Assembly: GCA_003225055.1 (NCBI GenBank)
Contig: QIAU01000166.1
Location: 1 to 40,680 of the forward strand
Length of the DNA: 40,680 nt
Reading direction: 5' to 3'
DNA from: Acidobacteriota bacterium
GTDB lineage: Bacteria > Acidobacteriota > Terriglobia > Terriglobales > Acidobacteriaceae
Shown here: piece by piece, positions 8,057 through 16,361 of the stretch
Layout: each line of letters opens with the position of its first letter
Position numbering within the stretch: the first letter of the stretch is position 1
Notes under the pieces: model-generated
What the model was told of the DNA's origin: nothing
What the model saw: only the letters and a program-made list of their open reading frames with translations
The model's database searches: none
Made by a program: the position numbers and the translations under genes

Positions 8057-8419
8057 CTAATCAAGAAACCGTTGTAGCACGTCGGTCAGAACTGCCACAT
8101 CGATCGGCTTCGTCAGATATCCATCGAAGCCGGACTGCAGGACTTTTTCGCGATCGCCCTGCATGGCGTAAGCAGTGAGTGCCAATACCGTCAGGTTGGC
8201 AAGATGCGGGGTCTGCCGAACCTGGCGCACGACGGCATATCCGTCCAACACTGGCATCTGGATGTCGAGCAATATCAAATCAGGCGTGGATTCCTTCAGC
8301 CTTTCGAGAGCTTGTTGGCCGTCCTCGGCCTCAATAACTTGGTGTCCACAGGACTCCAGAATTTCTCGTATCAACTCCCGATTGGGGAGGTTGTCTTCTG
8401 CCACAAGGACCTTGCTCAT
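8057..8419 (-). CDS. Single-domain CheY-like response regulator
   Basis: A 120-residue stand-alone receiver with all the usual residues: E8-D9 acidic pair, phosphoacceptor D52 (LILLDIQMP), T82 and K104 (YLTKPID). There is no output domain, so it should act by protein contact or as a phosphorelay intermediate. Its ATG overlaps the stop of the upstream hybrid kinase gene in an ATGA arrangement, implying translational coupling and that it is the kinase's direct partner. Receivers of this kind resemble those that follow hybrid kinases with DivK-like roles. It is the last gene of the five-gene signalling operon. Confidence 0.92.
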   Translation of the reverse strand: MSKVLVAEDNLPNRELIREILESCGHQVIEAEDGQQALERLKESTPDLILLDIQMPVLDGYAVVRQVRQTPHLANLTVLALTAYAMQGDREKVLQSGFDGYLTKPIDVAVLTDVLQRFLD

Positions 8420-10761
8420 GACTGTCCCATCGCCTTAGCCAGCTCAGATTTGCCTATTGCCTTACGAAGTTGCGCCAGGAGGTCTGCCTCCCAGGAAGTG
8501 TGCTTGCGGAACAAAGCGCGAGCCTGTCGCTTCAGGAGTGCACTCTCCGCTTCGGTGAGGTCCTTGGCGGTGACAACGAAAACAGGAATGTTGTCCCACT
8601 CCGGATGCTGCTTTATTGCGCGAAGGACTTCGAAGCCGTCCATCTCGGGCATCAGCAAATCGAGCAGGATTGCGTTAATGGGAACTCTCGACAATAGCTC
8701 AAGCGCATCCTTGCCACTCGACACCGCATGCGGAGTGTAGCCGGCCGAACTCAAAGTGTCGCTCACAACATCAAGCGCTCCTGGGTCATCGTCCACCACA
8801 AGGATGTTGTGAGAAGGCCCGGACTCGGTTCGCAGATGTTTGCGCAGTGCCGCGAGAAGTGCAGATTTCTGCACCGGTTTGACCAGGTACTCTGCAGCTC
8901 CCAAGGTGAAAGCCATTTCCTTTTGATCTACTACTGAAACCACAATAATCGGGATCTGGGCCGTCACAGCGGTTTTCTTAAGTTCCGAAAGAGTCCCGAA
9001 CCCACTCCCGCCCGGCATGAGTATGTCCAAAGTGATAGCATCTGGCTTCAGTTGACGGGCGTTTTCGACGGCCTCCGCCCCGGAGCCGACTGCTTTTACT
9101 GCATAACCCGCGCCTTCCAAGTAGCTCGCCAGGAGCTCCCGTGCTGGCGGTTCATCGTCCACAACTAGCACGAGCGGCTTTTCACGCTCAATGTCGGGTT
9201 CTGCCTTTCGGTTTTCGGTTAACACACCTTCCGTTCGCGTCTCCGCAGTTTCCCGCCCCGCCGGCAGGGTAAAGGTGAAGCAACTGCCTTTGCCGAGTTC
9301 GCTTATGACCTGAATGGTTCCCCCTTGCCGCTCAACCAGGCGCTTGGTAATGGCAAGCCCCAACCCGGTGCCCTCCTTCACGCCTCTGGTGGTCTCTCCC
9401 GCCTGCCGGAATTCCTCAAAAATCAATTGCTGATCCTCCGGCCGAATACCGAGACCAGTATCCCTGACCGAGATCGAAACCAAGGTGCCGTTATTCGAGC
9501 TTTCAACTCGCACCCTTCCTCCCTCGGGAGTAAATTTCAACGCATTGCTGAGAAGGTTGTACAGGATTTGCTTGAATCGCACCCGATCCGCATGCACAGA
9601 AAGATTTTCTTCTGTGTATTCGACGTGTATCTTCTTTGCCATTGCGAGTGGCCGCACTACAGAGAGCACTTCTGGCAGCGCTTCGGAGATACCGAAGCTT
9701 TCGCGTCGAAGTTCAAGCAATCCCGATTCGATCTTCGACAGATCCAAGATGTCATTGATAAGCTGCAGCAGGTGTCGAGCACCGTTTCGCACGTGTCCTA
9801 CAAAACGTTTCTGCTTGTCTGTGAGATGGTCCGCTGTTTTCTCGGCCAAAAGATCAGAAAAGCCGACGATTGCATTCAACGGCGTCCGAAGCTCATGGCT
9901 CATGCTCGCGAGGAACTGGCTTTTTAATTGCGTGGCTCGCTCTACTTCACGGTTCTGTCGCCCCAGCTCCTTATTGGCGGCGGCAAGCTCGGCAGTCCGT
10001 GCTTCAACCCGTTGCTCCAGTTCGCGATGTGCGTCTCGCAAAGCTTCGTCGCGCTGACGAATCTGGCCCAACATGTCATTGAAGGCATGGATCAGGATGT
10101 CCGGTTCGTCTCGGTTTCCGGTTGGGGTGGCCAACAACGAGTAGTTTTTCTCCCGCGAAACGATGCGTGTAATTTCCGCTAAACGCACGATAGGTTCCGC
10201 GACCGCCCGCTGAAAGACAGATGCCACCAGAAGCGCCGCGACGAGACATGCTGCCAGCACGATGCCGGCGATGCCTGCATATCGTTTTAGGCGGTGATTC
10301 ATCTCCTCTAGATCAGAACGGATATAGACAATGCTGGTGGGTTTTCCCTCGAAAACGATTTTCCGGGCCACCACGAGCTGGCCACCTCTGAACGAGTGGA
10401 TCTCCGTCTGCCCGGGGGGGGCAGCTGGCATGGTTAGGATGTCGCCGCTGCCGTCGCGCGAGTACGTCGCGAAGGGGCGGCCGTCGAGCGTATAAATGCC
10501 GGCTGATACAATATTCGGAGCGGCCTTCAAGGCTGCCAGAGTATTCTCAGCGCTTTGCGGATCGTTAAAAAGCAAGGCGGAAATGCTGTTGCTTCCCGCG
10601 ATTTGTGCCTCAATCGAGAGGTTGTGTACCATGGCCTCTCGAAAAGTAATCCAGTCGTAAGCGACGAATACTGCGCAAGCGATGAGCAGCGCAGAGCCAC
10701 TGACCAGGATGTTCATCCTGGTCAATCTTTTGGTGATCGAAGAGTCGCGACTCCTTTTCAT
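8416..10761 (-). CDS. Membrane hybrid histidine kinase (CHASE8-like sensor, HAMP, HisKA, two REC)
   Basis: A 781-residue protein. Two transmembrane helices (about 19-39 and 161-183) flank a periplasmic domain of about 120 residues with SISALLFNDPQSAENTLAAL and IVSAGIYTLDGRPFA, the pattern of CHASE8 sensors such as that of YfiN. HAMP (184-240) and a coiled coil follow. The HisKA H-box is SMSHELRTPLNAIVGF with H289. The ATPase has the N-box NLLSNALKFTPEG (N406) and G-boxes DTGLGI and GTGLGLA. Receiver 1 (about 529-645) has D579 as acceptor; receiver 2 (about 652-770) has D701. It lies 17 bases after the YfiR-like gene and overlaps the next receiver gene by four bases. It presumably phosphorylates its own receivers and the downstream CheY-like protein; the signal may come through YfiR. 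Confidence 0.93.
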   Translation of the reverse strand: MKRSRDSSITKRLTRMNILVSGSALLIACAVFVAYDWITFREAMVHNLSIEAQIAGSNSISALLFNDPQSAENTLAALKAAPNIVSAGIYTLDGRPFATYSRDGSGDILTMPAAPPGQTEIHSFRGGQLVVARKIVFEGKPTSIVYIRSDLEEMNHRLKRYAGIAGIVLAACLVAALLVASVFQRAVAEPIVRLAEITRIVSREKNYSLLATPTGNRDEPDILIHAFNDMLGQIRQRDEALRDAHRELEQRVEARTAELAAANKELGRQNREVERATQLKSQFLASMSHELRTPLNAIVGFSDLLAEKTADHLTDKQKRFVGHVRNGARHLLQLINDILDLSKIESGLLELRRESFGISEALPEVLSVVRPLAMAKKIHVEYTEENLSVHADRVRFKQILYNLLSNALKFTPEGGRVRVESSNNGTLVSISVRDTGLGIRPEDQQLIFEEFRQAGETTRGVKEGTGLGLAITKRLVERQGGTIQVISELGKGSCFTFTLPAGRETAETRTEGVLTENRKAEPDIEREKPLVLVVDDEPPARELLASYLEGAGYAVKAVGSGAEAVENARQLKPDAITLDILMPGGSGFGTLSELKKTAVTAQIPIIVVSVVDQKEMAFTLGAAEYLVKPVQKSALLAALRKHLRTESGPSHNILVVDDDPGALDVVSDTLSSAGYTPHAVSSGKDALELLSRVPINAILLDLLMPEMDGFEVLRAIKQHPEWDNIPVFVVTAKDLTEAESALLKRQARALFRKHTSWEADLLAQLRKAIGKSELAKAMGQS

Positions 10762-10778
10762 CAGTGGCCAGCCTCCGT

Positions 10779-11387
10779 CTACGAACTCCGTCTCACGCTA
10801 ATTGCGACCTTCAGGAGTTGGGAGCTGAGGGTTAATCCATTCCGCTCGGCGCTTGTGAGATTAACTTCGAAGCGCACCCTGTTCTCCTCTGTAACAAACT
10901 GGATCATCCCGCCTCGCCGAGTGAACTGCGGCATGTCGCTCACGGTTAGAACACTTGCTTTGTCAAGCGCTGCCAAGATGTCCTTGAGGTGAACCTGCTC
11001 CGACGAACTGATGAACAGAATGTGGCAGCCAAACGCCTCCTGGGCTTTCGAAAGTCGTTTAAGAAGGACGTTCTTGCCCCGAATGTTCTCGCCGGCGATC
11101 GTGGTGCCGAAGGTGGGGCCAAATGGGTCCTGGCCCAACACACAAATGTTGAACGAGCTGTCGGATACTGTCATGTTGGCAGGCCACTCAACAAACTTGC
11201 CGAAATTGTAGAGATATGCCGCCTTGACCTGATATTCAGTCGGGGGCGACTGGCCGCAGAGGGCCGGAGTTGCAACGAGCAGCACCACAAGTGCCAGACC
11301 TACGCCGCTAAGCCACGCACCCCGATCGCAGTCCACGGGGCACCGTAGTGTTTGTTTGTCGGTATCCGTAACGTCGTGCACTCGCAT
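10779..11387 (-). CDS. YfiR-family periplasmic protein (DUF4154)
   Basis: The ATG at 11387 overlaps the receptor stop codon (TGATG). A longer form from 11408 would overlap the receptor by 22 bases. A hydrophobic signal segment (LSGVGLALVVLLVATPALCG) is followed by EYQVKAAYLYNFGKFVEWP, the hallmark of YfiR/HmsC-like DUF4154 proteins. GKNVLLKRLS, CHILFISSSE and VLTVSDMPQFTRRGGMIQF follow in family order. In Pseudomonas, YfiR is a periplasmic repressor of the diguanylate cyclase YfiN. Here no GGDEF gene is in the operon; the next gene is a kinase with a YfiN-like periplasmic domain, so that kinase is the probable target. It is mature in the periplasm. Confidence 0.9.
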   Translation of the reverse strand: MRVHDVTDTDKQTLRCPVDCDRGAWLSGVGLALVVLLVATPALCGQSPPTEYQVKAAYLYNFGKFVEWPANMTVSDSSFNICVLGQDPFGPTFGTTIAGENIRGKNVLLKRLSKAQEAFGCHILFISSSEQVHLKDILAALDKASVLTVSDMPQFTRRGGMIQFVTEENRVRFEVNLTSAERNGLTLSSQLLKVAISVRRSS

Positions 11388-13501
11388 CACCGTTGCCCCG
11401 TTTGCCACGTGAGTTTTGCGTACACGCCTCGTTTAATGCCGACAAGACCGCCGGGGTCGCCTCCGAACTCTGCGTGATGCGGTTGAAACAGGTTCTGCCC
11501 GACTACTGATAGATTCAGGCCGCTAGTGGCCCGCCAAGTGAATCCGAGGTCCGCAGTGCTATAAGCTCGCACCTGTTGGGCTGGCAGCGTACTCACATAG
11601 CGCAGAATCTGATCAAGCGTGAACTTTTTGGTGAAATGCAGAGAAGATTGAAGGAGCACGAGATGGTGCGGGTTTGAACCCTCGGTTGACGGCACGGTGG
11701 TAGTATCCCGGCTGGCGGCACTCTTGCTCAAATTCATGTGCAGATAGGAATACGAGCCTCTCAAGCGCCACCAGGGCGTTAGCGTCCAATCAGGGGCAAT
11801 TTCGAATCCGGCCGTATTGCCCAATAGCCCGTTGCGAAACATGAAGGGTACGACGACGTGCGCGGGGGGCGGTGAGGTCTCGGCAAAGGTCACCCCAGGC
11901 TCAATACTTAGAAGATGGTCATAGTTGTTGTAAAACGCAGCTATGTCTACGTATACATCCGGCTTTACGAGGCTGCGATATCCGGCTTCGTATCCAAGCA
12001 GATGCTCCGATGAGAACTTTCTGTCGCCAACAACGCGGAAGAAGGTCAGCGGATTGGGAATCATCAGCGCGGTGAGCTGAAGGTCTTCTTCTATGCGGGA
12101 TGGTGTTCGTACCGCGCGGGTGACTGCCGTCCATACGGTTTGCTTTCGCGTTGGTGTCCAGAGCAGCCGGGCACTGGGTTCAACCTCGAAACCACTGTAA
12201 TCATTATGAAGAAATTTGGATCCGAGGGTTATCGAGAGACGATCTCCAACGATCGGGATTTCGTCCTGTACAAAGACGCTATAGAGCTTGTCCGTCTGAC
12301 GATAAGGCGTGAACACGACAGTGGGAACGATTGGCGTAGCGGTGCCAGAACTGAGTCGAGTTCCAAGCCCCCACAGGAAGTTCTGGCGCCCGGGTAAGAC
12401 CAAATGATGAATGAAATCGATATCGAACGTATCGCGGGTCTCAGCAAAATTTGGCTGTGTTCTATCAGTGCGGTCGTAGTAGGTCTGCAGCTGAATGTCC
12501 GAGCCTTCCCCGAAGACATGCTTCCAACGAGCAAGGAGATTACCGCCCGCTACCTCGCCATTTTGTTCCACGTTGGTGGAGTAGGGTGCTGTGTAAGTCG
12601 TAATCCCAACGCTTTGTCCCGCGTCGCCGTTGTAGAGGTCACCTTGAACAGTCAGGGTGTCGCGATTGTGTAAGCCCCAGTCGGTGCGGAATCCAGTTTG
12701 AGCCATTCGCCAATCATCAAATTGCCTGTTGTTTGCATGAAATTCGGGACCGCGTGTGAAAGCTTTCCCGTAGACGCGGTAATCAAACGTTTTGCCATTC
12801 CCGGCGCCGTACCGGAAATTAAGGAAACCTTGATCAAGATTTCCACCGCCTGCTGAGGCGAGCACGCCATGAGTGTCTCTCGCGTTCTTGGTTATGATGT
12901 TAATGACCGCATTGACTGCGTTTGCCCCCCAGATCGTGCCACCAGGTCCACGAATTACCTCAATGCGCTCGATATCTTCCAATGGAGTGTCTTGAACCTG
13001 CCACCATACGCCAGCGAAGAGCGGCGTATAGACGCTCCGCCCGTCGATAAGCACCAGCACCGACCGAGACAGGGAACTTCCAAACCCGCGTACGCCAATG
13101 GACCATGTGTCAGAGTCGATGCGCGCTACGTCAACCCCCGGTGCCAGGCGAAGCACTTCGGGGATACTCGTGGCGCCGGACCGGCGAATATCTTCTTGGG
13201 TAATAACGTAGATTGCCGCCGGTGTTCGACTGGCTTTGACGGGCTCTTTCGACGCGGTTGTAACCTCGATGTTTCCGAGGTCTTCCAAGCTGATCTGGGT
13301 CAGATGGTTTACGGCTTCTTCATTGTTTTGACCAGAGTCGCCCCGGCTTGCGCCCACCAGCCCGCCGACGAGAACCACTGTGATCAGAAGCGACTTATGC
13401 AGGATGGATCCCGCCTGAGAGCAAGTGATAATTCCGGATACCATTCTCGTCCGTAGGGACCGGCCTTTGGCGGAGTCGGAACGGCATAACCACGTGCTCA
13501 T
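11387..13501 (-). CDS. TonB-dependent outer-membrane receptor
   Basis: A 704-residue protein. AGGGG lies eight bases before the ATG. A signal region ends near residue 52 (HKSLLITVVLVGGLVGASRG). The plug is well conserved: SRTPAAIYVITQEDIRRSGA, LRLAPGVDVARID, IGVRGFG, VLVLIDGRSVY and IERIEVIRGPGGTIWGANAV. The rest is a beta-barrel with many aromatic strands, ending YAKLTWQTGQR (the terminal residue is not the usual Phe). It resembles the receptors commonly encoded beside YfiR-like proteins and sensor kinases. The ligand is unknown. Position between HD-GYP and YfiR genes suggests a signalling or nutrient-sensing role rather than bulk siderophore uptake, though this is inference. Confidence 0.9.
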   Translation of the reverse strand: MSTWLCRSDSAKGRSLRTRMVSGIITCSQAGSILHKSLLITVVLVGGLVGASRGDSGQNNEEAVNHLTQISLEDLGNIEVTTASKEPVKASRTPAAIYVITQEDIRRSGATSIPEVLRLAPGVDVARIDSDTWSIGVRGFGSSLSRSVLVLIDGRSVYTPLFAGVWWQVQDTPLEDIERIEVIRGPGGTIWGANAVNAVINIITKNARDTHGVLASAGGGNLDQGFLNFRYGAGNGKTFDYRVYGKAFTRGPEFHANNRQFDDWRMAQTGFRTDWGLHNRDTLTVQGDLYNGDAGQSVGITTYTAPYSTNVEQNGEVAGGNLLARWKHVFGEGSDIQLQTYYDRTDRTQPNFAETRDTFDIDFIHHLVLPGRQNFLWGLGTRLSSGTATPIVPTVVFTPYRQTDKLYSVFVQDEIPIVGDRLSITLGSKFLHNDYSGFEVEPSARLLWTPTRKQTVWTAVTRAVRTPSRIEEDLQLTALMIPNPLTFFRVVGDRKFSSEHLLGYEAGYRSLVKPDVYVDIAAFYNNYDHLLSIEPGVTFAETSPPPAHVVVPFMFRNGLLGNTAGFEIAPDWTLTPWWRLRGSYSYLHMNLSKSAASRDTTTVPSTEGSNPHHLVLLQSSLHFTKKFTLDQILRYVSTLPAQQVRAYSTADLGFTWRATSGLNLSVVGQNLFQPHHAEFGGDPGGLVGIKRGVYAKLTWQTGQR

Positions 13502-13528
13502 GAGTTGTCCCCTTGGACAGAGTTGTTA

Positions 13529-14503
13529 TTAGCTGCCTGCTCCGCCGGCCGCCGCCGCAGCGTTAGCGGGCATTTGGCAAAACTCGCGAAAAATGACAGG
13601 ATCCCACCAGCCTTTGTTGACCTCTTCTTCCATGATTTGTAGAGCCTCCGTGCGTGGCAAGGCGGGCTTGTAGGGCCGTTGTGTGGTCAGTGCGTCGTAA
13701 ACGTCCACTATCTGCATAACTCGAGCCGTCACCGGAATAGCGTCGTTTTTGAGTCCATCCGGATAGCCCGAGCCATTCAGTTTTTCATGATGATGGCGGA
13801 TGATTGGCAACAATGGCCGAAATGATCTCAGCGGCGCGCAAATACGCTCGCCCACTATTGGGTGCTGCTGTACGATTTGGAATTCCTCGGGAGTTAATCG
13901 GGCTGGCTTTAGCAGGATCGCATCCGGCACGGCAACCTTGCCTATATCGTGAACGATTCCGGCTCGGCGTAAGGCCATGATCTGGTCCTCGGGCAAGCCA
14001 ATTCGTTGTCCGAGTCCAGCCGCATAGCCTTGCAGTCGCTCACAGTGACCCTCGGTGCAGGGATCTTTGCCCTCAATCGTGCGCGCCAGAGCGAAGAGAA
14101 CCGATTCCGCACGCTCTAGTTCGTCGGTGTAGGCTTTAAGACTCAGAAGAGAGCGCACATGTGCCAATAACTCGTTCTGATCAAAAGGCTTGCTTAAGAA
14201 ACCGTCCGCCCCGGCCTTGATTCCTTTAACTCGATCCTCGGCCGCCGATAGTCCTGTAACGAGCACCACCGGGGTGAGACGCGTGTCGGGGTTGCTCTTG
14301 AGTCGTCGGCAAACCTCGAATCCGTCCAAGAACGGCATATTTACGTCGAGCAAGACCAAGTCGGGCTGGAGACGCGCGAACTGTTGAAGGGAGCTGCGGC
14401 CGTCAGGAGCGGTGACAACGTCTAATCCCTCAGCGTGCAGGAACTCCTCCAGCAGCTCGCGATTAACCGCATCGTCATCGACGACCAAAATCTTTCCTGC
14501 CAT
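13529..14503 (-). CDS. REC-HD-GYP response regulator (probable c-di-GMP phosphodiesterase)
   Basis: The start at 14503 (MAGKILVVDDD) is chosen because GGAAGG lies just upstream; the longer open frame to 14638 has no receiver-like N-terminus. It is 324 residues long. The receiver (1-120) has D53 and K105. The HD-GYP domain (about 130-310) has HCERLQGYA, the HD pair at 185-186 (IVHDIGKVAVPD), HHHEKLNGSGYPDGL with GYP at 246-248, and VDVYDALTTQRPYKPA. These are the metal-binding and signature residues of active HD-GYP phosphodiesterases that hydrolyse c-di-GMP. It is the first gene of the operon, 27 bases before the TonB receptor. It is the likely output of the hybrid kinase encoded further down. 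An inverted repeat lies upstream. Confidence 0.93.
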   Translation of the reverse strand: MAGKILVVDDDAVNRELLEEFLHAEGLDVVTAPDGRSSLQQFARLQPDLVLLDVNMPFLDGFEVCRRLKSNPDTRLTPVVLVTGLSAAEDRVKGIKAGADGFLSKPFDQNELLAHVRSLLSLKAYTDELERAESVLFALARTIEGKDPCTEGHCERLQGYAAGLGQRIGLPEDQIMALRRAGIVHDIGKVAVPDAILLKPARLTPEEFQIVQQHPIVGERICAPLRSFRPLLPIIRHHHEKLNGSGYPDGLKNDAIPVTARVMQIVDVYDALTTQRPYKPALPRTEALQIMEEEVNKGWWDPVIFREFCQMPANAAAAAGGAGS

Positions 14504-14533
14504 GGCACCTTCCATTTTGCGCGATAGCGAATA

Positions 14534-14568
14534 CGTACTCAATCTTTGTAATGAGCGGCATGAGTACG
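14534..14568. promoter_or_regulatory. 8-bp inverted repeat upstream of the HD-GYP operon
   Basis: CGTACTCA (14534-14541) and TGAGTACG (14561-14568) are perfect inverted copies separated by 19 bases, 31 bases upstream of the HD-GYP start. The position fits an operator or a leader stem-loop. I cannot assign a regulator. Confidence 0.45.
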
Positions 14569-14683
14569 AAGGTAATGCCGCGATTAGAAGGTCTTCAGGG
14601 TAATGTGTGCAGAGGGGAGCAAAAGGAGAACAACTCATCGGCAGCGACGAAAGTGAATGTACGCAGGCCCAAAATAGGCCAAC

Positions 14684-15046
14684 TCAGGTCGAGGATTCCG
14701 AAGCCTCCTGTGCGGCATCTAAGCAGCAACGTAGCTCTTCTTGGTCTTCGTGCAACATCTTGGGGAACTTGATCCCATTTCCTGCGTTTGGATCGCAGGT
14801 GACCACCGTTCCCAGCGCAAGCACTGTGCCATCAATCTTTCTGGCGATATCGAGCTTGGTGTCTTTTGCCAATGTGAACATCAGTTCTATGTAGCAGCCG
14901 CCCAAGCTAATGTCGGACGTTTCGCCACCGATCGGAACTTCGCTGCCCTCAAGACGTAACTCCACCGGCACACGCACTTTGACACGTGGGTGTTCTCTTC
15001 GATCCTGCTGCTAGCCGGGGACGCTGTTCTCGCCGGTGTCCCCCAT
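14684..15046 (-). pseudogene. PilZ-domain protein with in-frame amber codon
   Basis: The open frame from a GTG at 14977 gives RVPVELRLEG, TSDISLGGCYIEL and GNGIKFPKM, a PilZ domain with its (D/N)xSxxG motif (DISLGG). The c-di-GMP-binding RxxxR motif lies upstream of that GTG, in the same frame, as DRREHPRVKV. Between the TAG at 15011-15013 and the GTG there is no ATG, GTG or TTG. In the same frame beyond the TAG there is an ATG at 15046 with eleven sense codons (MGDTGENSVPG). So the natural gene appears to be about 120 codons with a nonsense codon at position 12. It would bind c-di-GMP if intact; as it stands either it is dead or only a form lacking the arginines is made. Confidence 0.7.
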
Positions 15047-15082
15047 TGAGATTAACAACCTTGGTCACTCGAGGTCGATTGC

Positions 15083-15600
15083 ATCAACGACGTGAGTGAC
15101 CTGATCTTTTCGCCGGGGAGCTTACCACACGTCGAGCTGAGCGGCCAGTTGGCTCCGGTGAAGTTGGCTCCGGTGAAATCGGTGAAATCCGAGAATTGCA
15201 GGTGCTAGACCTTGAAGACACTTGTCGCATACCTGACGAACTCAGTGGCGGCAACAAACAGGCTATGGGAGGCTGCAGGAGCAAGGATCCTGCGACATTT
15301 CTTACAGCATCCCGGGCCACTGTCGCTTTCGCGTGAACATCTTCTGTGTAGCGGGGGAGCCACGCCATCGTGATGCGAGACATCCCCGAAAGCATTCCCA
15401 GTTTCGCTAGATCTCCAGTTACCTGCGCCGCTGGCGAGATTGCCAATCTGAACAACGGCGTTGTGCTGGCCACCCACCCGACCGGCTCAGGGAAGTCCTC
15501 TACCATGGCGGCGATTCCCGACCGGATCAGCGAAACTCAGGCCCATCACATCATCACCATCAAGGATCCAGTTGCATTTATGCATGACCAAACTCGCCAG
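15083..15600 (+). pseudogene. pilT: pilT-like type IV pilus retraction ATPase remnant
   Basis: Consecutive pieces of the N-terminal half of a PilT-like ATPase appear in order but in different frames: VSDLIFSPGSLPHVELSGQL (from 15095), LEDTCRIPDELSG-NKQAM (about 15208-15270), LQEQGSCDISYSIPGHCRFR (about 15278), VMRDIPESIPSF (about 15370), then NGVVLATHPTGSGKSSTMAA with a Walker A whose first Gly is His, and ETQAHHIITIKDPVAFMHDQ. Homology ends there, before Walker B and the His box. At least three frameshifts and a large C-terminal truncation are present, plus a 15-bp near-exact tandem duplication at 15149-15178. It is not translatable as a working motor ATPase. Confidence 0.85.
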
Positions 15601-15744
15601 TCGAGGTACCCCGCTACGGTGGTCACATCAGAATTAGGAGCATTACAACCCTTTATTTGCCTTTCCGTTTCCGATTTCGCAACCTCGAAAAGGACTCCGC
15701 ATTTTCTGCAAAGACCCTGAGTGCAGGATTGCCCGAGTAGCGAT

Positions 15745-16155
15745 TCAGTGCGGCAGCCGATCAGGCTTTTTAGCGCTAGGAAAGTTCAGGCAGTTGAGCA
15801 CCGTCTCTACAAATTTCTGCCTTTCAACTGGTTTAACCAAGTATGCGGCTGCCGGCATCAGGTCGAGGATTCGTGGACTGATTCCCGAGACCACAATGGC
15901 CGGGATTTCTGAGGTTTCCGGCATGTTTCGTAGTACAAAAAGCGTTTGAAGACCACCATGCCCCGGCATCAGCACGTCTGTCACAACCAAGTCGGGTAAC
16001 AACCGACGTGCTTCCTCAATGGCCGCTGTCCCCGAGGAAACGATCACGACAGCGTAGCCTTCTGGTTCCAAATAACTGGCTAACAATTCGCGCGAAGCAA
16101 GATCGTCGTCCACAATCAAAACCAGCGGCCTGTCTCGCCTTGGTCTTGTAGACAC
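15745..16155 (-). CDS. Stand-alone receiver-domain protein
   Basis: A 136-residue protein from a GTG at 16155. It is a single receiver with D16-D17, phosphoacceptor D60 (LVVTDVLMPGHGG), S90 and K108 (YLVKPVERQ), and a short basic tail. Its sequence is unusually close to receiver 1 of the hybrid kinase at 8416-10761: both share the DD-acid pocket context, ARELLASYLE/SRELLASYLE and AAxYLVKPV. This suggests an intralocus duplication. No output domain is present. It is separated from the operon by pilT and PilZ relics, so its partner kinase is not indicated by position alone. Confidence 0.85.
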   Translation of the reverse strand: MSTRPRRDRPLVLIVDDDLASRELLASYLEPEGYAVVIVSSGTAAIEEARRLLPDLVVTDVLMPGHGGLQTLFVLRNMPETSEIPAIVVSGISPRILDLMPAAAYLVKPVERQKFVETVLNCLNFPSAKKPDRLPH

Positions 16156-16361
16156 CCATCAAACTTACGCGAATGGGATGGCTGCGCAAAGTTACCTTCG
16201 TTCACCGGCGGTGTGGTTCGGTCCTCTCAGTCGCAACCAAGCCTGCGCCGTTTCGCGCACAATGACCTTGAGTTTGGGGATGAGCACCCGGCGCTAAAGC
16301 CGTAGAGAGGATTACGAAAGGCATCTTACGTCGATAACGTTGACACCGCTAAGCTGCCTTG
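16156..16361. other. Divergent intergenic region between receiver and GGDEF-EAL genes
   Basis: About 200 bases separate the two divergent starts. I see no clear -35/-10 pair and no recognisable gene. A minus-strand ORF at 16349-16540 overlaps the neighbouring start and has no supported function. Confidence 0.4.

Noticed and set aside
15084-15506. Minus-strand ORFs opposite the pilT relic
   Set aside because: They are mirror frames of recognisable PilT coding sequence on the plus strand.
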